The position numbers and the translations under genes are program-made. A stretch of 7,035 nt of DNA from Planctomycetota bacterium (GTDB lineage Bacteria > Planctomycetota > Phycisphaerae > Sedimentisphaerales > Anaerobacaceae). The notes below the pieces were generated by a model. It saw nothing but the letters and a program-made list of their open reading frames with translations. It did no database searches and was not told the origin of the DNA. Of this stretch, positions 1-5,540 are shown piece by piece. The stretch is taken from contig JADFHU010000293.1 in NCBI GenBank assembly GCA_022567055.1, forward strand, positions 1 through 7,035, in the 5' to 3' direction. Within the stretch, counting starts at the first letter, position 1. The number at the start of each line of letters is the position of its first letter.

Positions 1-1691
1 ACTACCTGATTCAGGCGATCGCTGAACATGGACCCTTCCGCATCCCAGACGAAGAAGCGCCATTGGCCGCTGTCCGATCGCTCGGCGGCTGCGGACCAGT
101 TGTTGTGGGGCCAATCCCAATCGCCGGACCACAAGCGCAGGATGAGCGTATCGATGAATTCCACCAGGTCCAGACGCTCAACCACCGCATCATAGTTGTC
201 TGGATTGCTCAAGTCCCGGCCGGCCATGGACATCAAGGCATTCCAGCGGATCCGATCGCCCTCCCGCGTACCGCCAAACATCTCTATGATGTCGAACTGC
301 CCTGGGGAATCGAAACGGTCCCGGCAAAAGGCCTCATTGATATGTTCGCAGGGATTGAAATAGCCTTTGTACTGACCATTGATGAAGAGAGAGGCGAATG
401 TCCCCACACTGGCCGCGTGTCCCATGTCCTGGTGCAGGCGGCGCATCAACTCGTCCTTGATAAAGGGATTGGTGCGATCGTTGTGGCCCCCGCGCAGCAC
501 AATGCTCTTGTACTGATCGCTGCCCCCTGGAAAAAGGGGATGCTCCAGCCAATCCGGACCGTACTCCTCACGAAAGTAGAGCCGCAAGCTGAACTTGCTG
601 TTCCCGTTCCAGATCCCGTTACTACGCCGATAGCGGGGACGCATCCATCCACTACCGTGTACGCGGAGACCGCAATCCGCCTGCAAGTTCGTGCCGCTGT
701 TCGGATCCAGCCATTCGAAAGAAACGGGTCGTTCATAGCCCCTCACCAGGGCATTGTTGTAGCTGTTGGCGCCCGTGGGTGTCCAGACACCGTTGACATA
801 TTGACCGCCCACGATGGCCATCACGCCCTGCGGTTCGTAGAAGGTCTCCCTCTCGTCTCCAACCAGAGAGATCACCGGCAGGGATTTGATGGTCTCACTG
901 ACGTTAAGTAGATAGGTATGCGTCACCCGAGCCGCAGGTCGATATCCCGGCAGGATCGCGGCGACGCGTAGGCAGGTGGTACTCTTGATTGTAAAGGGAC
1001 CCATGTAGAGCGTCGCACCGGCGGGGACCGAGTCCCCCGCGACCAATGGGTCCGTGCCGTCCGTCGTGTACCAGATGGAGGCGCCCACTGTGTCACAGGT
1101 GATCTTGGCCGTGAAGCGTCGACCATAGAAACCGCGTTCGGGGCTGACCCGAGGCGTGGACACCGTTCCGAGATATCCTTCATCGTTGGGCAGTCCGGGA
1201 CTGGGCACGATCATAAAGCGCCACTCCTCCGGCCGATCCCTCGCCCGACCATAGGAAAACGCGCTATCCTGGGCAGGAAACGGAATCGCATCGATCAGAG
1301 TCAGGCCGTTCGGGGCATAGAGACCAAGTTCCTCACCTTCGGCATTCAATTTAAACCCGGCATGTAGTCCCTCCGCCGTGTCACGGTCCGCCCAGACGAT
1401 CAGATATTCCCTGGAAGAGATCCGAGTCAAGTGGGGCATTCCGACGGGGAATTGCCACTTGGTGGGCTCATCCAGATTGTCCGTCAGATAGAATCCCCCC
1501 AAATCCACCGTGCGTCGACCGGGATTGTAGATCTCGATCCAATCGTCGAATTCCCCCTGTGGATCCGGACAGCACCCGCCGTTGGATGCCATCAATTCGT
1601 TTAGGACGAGAGACATGGCCGCCTCCTGTCCCCACGAGCAGACATGCACGCTACCCAGGATTACCAATACGATGCCTATACGACCCAGCAT
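1..1691 (-). CDS. Exported lamin-tail / CotH kinase family protein, C-terminus cut by window edge
   Basis: The reading frame is open from ATG at 1691 to the left edge, giving 563 residues and no stop. Residues 1-21 look like a signal peptide (MLGR, a hydrophobic stretch, then CSWG before QEA), so the protein is probably exported. A lamin-tail domain follows at about 27-140, with the typical LNELMASN, DDWIEIYNP and VDLGGFYLTDN. About 177-262 resembles the chitobiase/hexosaminidase C-terminal fold (IWYTTDGTDP). The CotH kinase domain starts near 271: VHGSG, FINGQYKGYFNPCEHINEAF, DWDWPHNNW and FVWDAEGSMF are its landmarks. Spore-coat CotH phosphorylates proteins; in non-sporulating bacteria this architecture is common but its substrate is unknown. 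AAGGGG lies 5 bases before the ATG. The gene is separated from the upstream operon by 472 bases, so it is probably transcribed on its own. Domain calls are confident; substrate and role are not known. Confidence 0.93.
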   Translation of the reverse strand, partial: MLGRIGIVLVILGSVHVCSWGQEAAMSLVLNELMASNGGCCPDPQGEFDDWIEIYNPGRRTVDLGGFYLTDNLDEPTKWQFPVGMPHLTRISSREYLIVWADRDTAEGLHAGFKLNAEGEELGLYAPNGLTLIDAIPFPAQDSAFSYGRARDRPEEWRFMIVPSPGLPNDEGYLGTVSTPRVSPERGFYGRRFTAKITCDTVGASIWYTTDGTDPLVAGDSVPAGATLYMGPFTIKSTTCLRVAAILPGYRPAARVTHTYLLNVSETIKSLPVISLVGDERETFYEPQGVMAIVGGQYVNGVWTPTGANSYNNALVRGYERPVSFEWLDPNSGTNLQADCGLRVHGSGWMRPRYRRSNGIWNGNSKFSLRLYFREEYGPDWLEHPLFPGGSDQYKSIVLRGGHNDRTNPFIKDELMRRLHQDMGHAASVGTFASLFINGQYKGYFNPCEHINEAFCRDRFDSPGQFDIIEMFGGTREGDRIRWNALMSMAGRDLSNPDNYDAVVERLDLVEFIDTLILRLWSGDWDWPHNNWSAAAERSDSGQWRFFVWDAEGSMFSDRLNQV

Positions 1692-1696
1692 TCTAT

Positions 1697-1702
1697 CCCC
1701 TT
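1697..1702 (-). promoter_or_regulatory. Probable ribosome binding site of the CotH-family gene
   Basis: AAGGGG on the minus strand lies five bases before the ATG at 1691. It is a near match to the Shine-Dalgarno core and supports this start, which also gives a proper signal peptide. Confidence 0.5.
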
Positions 1703-1735
1703 CTGTCTGCACCTCGCTTCACCAGCCCTTCACAC

Positions 1736-1758
1736 GCCGGAACAGATCAGGCCGGAAC
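1736..1758 (-). repeat. Direct repeat GTTCCGGC with 7-base spacer upstream of the CotH-family gene
   Basis: On the minus strand GTTCCGGC occurs twice (1751-1758 and 1736-1743), separated by seven bases, so the period is 15. The pair lies 45-67 bases upstream of the ATG at 1691, a position suited to a transcription factor site. The regulatory meaning is inference; a chance repeat cannot be excluded. Confidence 0.35.
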
Positions 1759-1955
1759 TTTCACCGTCCCTGGGCAGCCACCTTGCGTCACCAGCGATCA
1801 TTGAGACATCAACAGGGATCCCGTGGGAACCCAGACCGACCCCAAAAGACCACCAGTGTAACAGATAAGGGCAAGAAACCAATAGAGGACGGGCCTAGGC
1901 AGAGCGAGACTTGTCTCTCTCCAGCGGCTCGGCCCAGCGCCGCAATCTGCCAGCT

Positions 1956-1979
1956 CAATACCTTGGACATTCGGTATTG
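1956..1979. repeat. Small inverted repeat (7-base stem, 10-base loop)
   Basis: CAATACC (1956-1962) pairs perfectly with GGTATTG (1973-1979) around a 10-base loop. The stem is AT-rich and no T-run follows it directly on the minus strand, so it is a poor intrinsic terminator. It may belong to the same degenerate repeat family as 2043-2084, because its loop contains the word GGACATTC. Confidence 0.35.
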
Positions 1980-2042
1980 GATAGTCGTCTTTTAGGGTTT
2001 GATTCATTCTGGGAAGCTTCACCATTAGAAAAGACAGAATGA

Positions 2043-2084
2043 CCAATGTCGAACAAGGAACGTCCAATGGCGAAGGAAGGGTCA
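2043..2084. repeat. Imperfect 21-base tandem repeat
   Basis: The words CCAATGTCGAACAAGG (from 2043) and CCAATGGCGAAGGAAGG (from 2064) start 21 bases apart and share CCAATG, CGAA and the purine-rich ends. I associate spacers with this wording with intergenic repeats in Planctomycetes and related genomes; that is recollection, not a search result. No coding function is likely. Confidence 0.4.
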
Positions 2085-2133
2085 ACAGCAGGTGTTTTTT
2101 ATTTCGAGACGCTGCCCCCTTGCCACAGCCTCC

Positions 2134-2168
2134 AATCCGCAATCCCAAATCCCAAATCCGCAATCATT
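2134..2168. repeat. Heptamer tandem repeat AATCCNN overlapping a stop codon
   Basis: Five consecutive 7-base units can be read: AATCCGC, AATCCCA, AATCCCA, AATCCGC and the degenerate AATCATT. The last unit contains the TGA stop (2164-2166) of the caspase-like gene. On the minus strand the array reads as repeated GGATT/GGGATTT words. Such arrays are familiar in intergenic regions of Planctomycetes and some other environmental phyla; their mechanism is not known to me. Confidence 0.7.
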
Positions 2169-3171
2169 CATCAGCCTCTTCAGTCGGCTCATCTACCTGC
2201 TCGTAGATCTCGGCGATCTGGTAGAGAAGGGGTTCTAGCCTTTCGTAGTAAAGTTCCTCGGGGATCTCTGCTTTTTGTTCACGGAGTTGCATGATCTCCA
2301 GCTCCAGTCGGTTGCGGTCGGCGCGGAGGTCCATGCTGAGACCGGCTTCGCTTTGACTGGGGATCAGGTGGAACTGGTGGGCGCGGTAGCCGTCCAGGGA
2401 GGCGTTGTCCGCGGCCTTTTTCTCTGGGTGGATGCCGCGAAACCAGTCGGCGGGGGTGCCCAGGCCGTCGCCGGTGTCGTCAAGCAGGGCGTGCTCCGTG
2501 ACGAGGCGTCCCTCCGCGCGGTAGAATTCCACCACCTCGTGGGCGGCGCTGAGGTAGGCCTCCAGCAGGGAGGTCTGACCGTCTTTGTCGAGATCGGCGT
2601 TGGGCTCGATGATCGCCTTGGCCAGGTCACCGGCGAAGCGTGTGACATTGTGTTCGAAGCCGCTCTTGGTGGCGGTGATGACCACGCGGTCGGGGGCGGA
2701 TAGCTTTTTGAGGAAGGGGGAACTGGAGGAGGCGCAGTTGATCAGCGCCATGGGCACGCGGATGGGTGCCAGCCAGTGGGCCAGTTCGGTGGCCGTGACA
2801 TCGGGTCCCCGCAGGTTAAACTTGGCCCGTCTGCCGTCGAAGGTGCCGTGTCCGATGAGGACGAGCCATAAGGTCTGGATGTCGGCTCGTGTCGCCTGGG
2901 AGGCCAAGATCTGTTCGAGGCGGGCGCGATCGGTTTCGTTGGGATCCTCATCGAGGCCCAGTGAGATGAACTCCGCATTGCCCCGGCTACAGCCCTCTTT
3001 CCAGCGCTGGGCGGCCCGGGTAAATTGCCTTTCATAGCTGTTATTTCCCGGGGCGCCGACGACCACAATGACGACCTGAGAGGGGTCCTCGGTTGCCGCA
3101 TCCGGTTCCTGGGCTGATGCGGGTGTCGTCACGATCAGACCGGCCATGATCAGACAAGCCAGACTCCTCAC
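2164..3171 (-). CDS. Secreted caspase/legumain-like (C13-type) cysteine peptidase homologue with EF-hand-like loop
   Basis: With the GTG start at 3171 the product is 335 residues. Residues 1-20 form a clear signal peptide ending ASA before QEP, so it is probably periplasmic. A beta strand (VVIVVVGAP) opens an alpha/beta fold. LVLIGHGTFDG supplies the likely catalytic His108, and MALINCASSSSPF the likely nucleophile Cys146, both after hydrophobic strands as in clan CD peptidases (caspases, legumain). TATKSGFEHNVTRFAGDLAKAI resembles the following core segment. Residues 193-204 (DLDKDGQTSLLE) match an EF-hand loop, suggesting calcium binding. The C-terminal 50 residues are charged and probably helical. 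The GTG overlaps the TGA of the upstream membrane protein gene (GTGA) and has GGAAGGG six bases before it. ATG at 3186 or 3201 would add 5 or 10 residues but has a weaker site. Substrate unknown; peptidase activity is inferred from motifs. Confidence 0.88.
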   Translation of the reverse strand: MRSLACLIMAGLIVTTPASAQEPDAATEDPSQVVIVVVGAPGNNSYERQFTRAAQRWKEGCSRGNAEFISLGLDEDPNETDRARLEQILASQATRADIQTLWLVLIGHGTFDGRRAKFNLRGPDVTATELAHWLAPIRVPMALINCASSSSPFLKKLSAPDRVVITATKSGFEHNVTRFAGDLAKAIIEPNADLDKDGQTSLLEAYLSAAHEVVEFYRAEGRLVTEHALLDDTGDGLGTPADWFRGIHPEKKAADNASLDGYRAHQFHLIPSQSEAGLSMDLRADRNRLELEIMQLREQKAEIPEELYYERLEPLLYQIAEIYEQVDEPTEEADE

Positions 3172-5540
3172 GGCATGCCCTTCCATCGGCGTAGGGCCCA
3201 TTCGCTCCCGAAACAGATCAACACCAGCAGAAAGGCCAAAGGCCCAAGGCCGGGCAGATCGAAGAGCGGCTTGCTCCAGGTGGTGGTGATGGGCACGTGC
3301 AGATGGGGCAGCGTACGGGCGAAGCGATCTAACTCATCCAGCTCCAACACGCGTCCGCCCGTCTGCCGGGCGATGTCCTCTAAGAGGGAGCGATTGACCC
3401 GGAGGGAGGCAAACTCCTTGGCCAGCAGATCGACGGCCCATCCGGTCTCGGCGGCGCCAATTCGGTTTCCCTCGGCATCCGTGATCACGGCGCGAACACC
3501 ATAGCCGCCACTGGTGCGTGACACCAGGGTGGTTTCAAAGACCCCGCCTTGATGGGCGACGGGTTGGGCGTTCAGTCGGATGCTGTCTCCGTCGGGACGT
3601 TGGATTTCGACCTCGGCGAAGACGTTGTCCAGGGGTTGAAAGTCCTTGTCCCGGGCGTGAACCCGCAGACGGACTGCGTGCTGAGCGAGGTCCGTCCCTT
3701 GCACCACCTCGACGGACGTCCGCTGGGGCACGTTGGCGACCAACCAACGGAGGGTCTGCCGCCAGAACTTTTCCATGTCTTCACGCATCTCGGGTGACTG
3801 CATTCCCCAACGCCAGACGTCACCAATGGGCAGCGCGGCGGACCGACCGTTGCCGAAGCGCTGGACGATCAGGGCGGGGTAGGGGGCGTCACGCTCGTCG
3901 TCCACGGTGGCGATCACCTGCGCTCCCGGTTTCATGCCGCGGAGGCGATTGAGCACGCGAAAGTCGGGCATTGCCTGCAGTCGCTCGCGCTCGGCCTGCT
4001 CGTTGTCACGCAGACGGGCCCAGGGCTGCAGCCAGCCTGCTCGTGTCAGGGCCATGCGGGTTCGCTTGATCCTGGAACTCTCCGGCAGGGGGTCCAAATA
4101 GACCGGCAAGATGCTGCTGATGGGGGTGTGAGCGTACAGGCCCTGTTGAAAGGATTCCTTGCCGCCCAACATCAGGAAGCCGCCGCCCCGCTCGGAGACG
4201 AAACGGCGGATCAGATCCATCTGATCGCGGAGGAAGAACTCTGCGTCGATGTCGTCTAGGATGATGGCGTGATAGGCGTAGAGTTCTTCGGCCGTCCGGG
4301 GAAACCCATCCCGGAGTTCGTCACCGTCACGGGTGTTCAGACGCACCAAGACCGGCTGGTCGTACTCCTGGGTCTGTTCCTGGGTTTGGGTGTCATAGCC
4401 GCGAAAGAGCGGATTGCTCTGCTCGCCGGCCCGTCCCCGCCAGTCGTACTTGGGTTCGCGTTTGGCCGCCCGGATGAGTGCCACCAGGTGGATCTGCTCG
4501 TCGTCTTCGATGGCGCGCCGGAGAAACTTGTATTCCCAATTGGGCCGGCCGGTGACATAGAGGATACGGTAGGGCCCTGCGTCCCGCTTGACCACGACGG
4601 TGCGTTGGTTGTTGAGCAGGGTCGCCTCCTGGGAACGATTCTCCTGCTCGGCTGACTCCGCCGGGAGATACGCTACGTGGGCGGCGATGGTGTAGAAGAG
4701 TACGCCGGCCCGCTGCGGGCGCAAGCGAAAACGGAAACGCTGCTTGTCATGCCGCTTTTTCAGCAGCCACTTCTTTGCTTGTACGACCGCGCCGGTGCTA
4801 TCTTTCAAATCGACCGAAATCGTCTGACCGGCAAAGCCTGTCACCGCCACATCCGCCTGGATGGTGACGGGGGCATCTTCGAAGGCCGTCTGCGTGACCG
4901 AGACATTGGTCAGTGCGATGTCTTTGGGAGGGTCCCGGTGGCCGACGACCACCGGGTAGATGGGCGGCAGACCGGTGAGATCGTAGGCGGGGGTGGTCAG
5001 ATCGGTCGGGTTGCCGTCGGTCATGAGCAGGACTCCCGCCAAGGGTTTGTCCTGGAAGCGATCTGCCAGGACGCGCAGGTTTGTCCCGATGGCAGAGGCC
5101 TGGCCGTCAAAGGACAACTCGGAAAAATCCAAGGTCCGATGAAGCCGTGAATCAAAGAAGTAGCGGCGAATCTCGAAGTTCTCCGCCAGCTTGGCCAGCC
5201 AGCCCGCGGTTTCGGTGTCGAGTGCCTCCAGCAGAAAGTCTCCCCGCCGCTTCGTCTGGCCGGCGTCACGGAGGGTCATGGTGCTGGAGTTGTCCGCGAG
5301 GATGGCCAGGCTATTGGCGCCGGCCTTGGCTCGACGACCGATCCACATCGGTTCGAGCAGCCACAGCGCCAGGATCAACACACCGAGCGTCTTGAGAGCG
5401 AAGCACACCCGGTGGAAGCCGCGCAGTGGGCGAGCACGGCGATAGGACCAGAACAGGAGGATCAGGGCGGCCAGCAACAGCAATCCGGCGGGACCCAACC
5501 ATCGGCTCGTGGGGATCGCAATGTAGGCGATCGGTGCCAT
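3168..5540 (-). CDS. Membrane-anchored VWA and glutamine-amidotransferase-like domain protein
   Basis: The 790-residue product has helices at about 14-31 and 45-62 joined by an Arg-rich loop (RRARPLRGFHR), so by the positive-inside rule the bulk of the protein lies outside the cytoplasm; a third helix (about 764-783) ends in RRWKGMP. The VWA domain (about 76-200) keeps a metal site: Asp83-x-Ser85-x-Thr87, Thr153, and TDG at 174-176. An Ig-like beta region spans about 205-320. A class I amidotransferase-like fold covers about 323-605 (YRILYVTGRPNWEYKFLRR, YHAIILDDI, GGGFLMLGGKESF, HTPISSILPV), but the Cys of catalytic amidotransferases is absent, so enzymatic activity is unlikely. A second beta domain lies at about 607-705. 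The ATG overlaps the upstream TGA by one base (TGATG), and GGGAG lies 10 bases upstream. Homologues sit in MoxR/VWA clusters of Planctomycetes; an adhesion or assembly-scaffold role is inference. Confidence 0.93.
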   Translation of the reverse strand: MAPIAYIAIPTSRWLGPAGLLLLAALILLFWSYRRARPLRGFHRVCFALKTLGVLILALWLLEPMWIGRRAKAGANSLAILADNSSTMTLRDAGQTKRRGDFLLEALDTETAGWLAKLAENFEIRRYFFDSRLHRTLDFSELSFDGQASAIGTNLRVLADRFQDKPLAGVLLMTDGNPTDLTTPAYDLTGLPPIYPVVVGHRDPPKDIALTNVSVTQTAFEDAPVTIQADVAVTGFAGQTISVDLKDSTGAVVQAKKWLLKKRHDKQRFRFRLRPQRAGVLFYTIAAHVAYLPAESAEQENRSQEATLLNNQRTVVVKRDAGPYRILYVTGRPNWEYKFLRRAIEDDEQIHLVALIRAAKREPKYDWRGRAGEQSNPLFRGYDTQTQEQTQEYDQPVLVRLNTRDGDELRDGFPRTAEELYAYHAIILDDIDAEFFLRDQMDLIRRFVSERGGGFLMLGGKESFQQGLYAHTPISSILPVYLDPLPESSRIKRTRMALTRAGWLQPWARLRDNEQAERERLQAMPDFRVLNRLRGMKPGAQVIATVDDERDAPYPALIVQRFGNGRSAALPIGDVWRWGMQSPEMREDMEKFWRQTLRWLVANVPQRTSVEVVQGTDLAQHAVRLRVHARDKDFQPLDNVFAEVEIQRPDGDSIRLNAQPVAHQGGVFETTLVSRTSGGYGVRAVITDAEGNRIGAAETGWAVDLLAKEFASLRVNRSLLEDIARQTGGRVLELDELDRFARTLPHLHVPITTTWSKPLFDLPGLGPLAFLLVLICFGSEWALRRWKGMP
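3178..3184 (-). promoter_or_regulatory. Ribosome binding site deciding the GTG start at 3171
   Basis: GGAAGGG lies six bases before the GTG, inside the last codons of the upstream gene. The alternative ATG codons at 3186 and 3201 have no comparable site at proper spacing, so this favours the GTG start and translational coupling. Confidence 0.6.

Larger units (their letters stand above)
1692..2163. other. Intergenic spacer with short repeats, no convincing gene
   Basis: This 472-base stretch separates the three-gene operon from the CotH-family gene. Its right third carries short tandem repeats (2043-2084 and 2134-2168), its centre a small hairpin (1956-1979), and its left end an 8-base direct repeat (1736-1758) before the CotH-family start. 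It must contain the end of the operon transcript and presumably a promoter for the CotH-family gene. No GC-rich hairpin with a T-run and no clear -35/-10 pair was found on the minus strand. Open frames exist on both strands but lack ribosome binding sites and recognisable domains. The longest minus-strand frame begins with a TTG inside the heptamer repeat, which argues that it is spurious. Confidence 0.7.

Noticed and set aside
63..911. 282-residue plus-strand open frame
   Set aside because: It lies entirely antisense to the CotH-family gene, whose translation shows clear domains; the plus frame has no recognisable motif or ribosome binding site.
1909..1920. Inverted repeat GAGAC-tt-GTCTC
   Set aside because: The stem is only five bases and the two-base loop is too small to form without losing a pair; likely chance.
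1582..1995. 137-residue plus-strand open frame across the CotH-family start and the spacer
   Set aside because: It overlaps the signal peptide region of the real gene and runs through repeat DNA, with no domain or plausible start site.
2086..2130. Possible intrinsic terminator after the caspase-like gene
   Set aside because: CAGC and GCTG can pair only across a loop of more than 20 bases and no T-run follows; not a credible terminator.
1798..2163. 121-residue minus-strand frame starting with TTG in the heptamer array
   Set aside because: Its first residues (LRIWDLGLRIGG) are simply the translated heptamer repeat, a frequent source of false genes.
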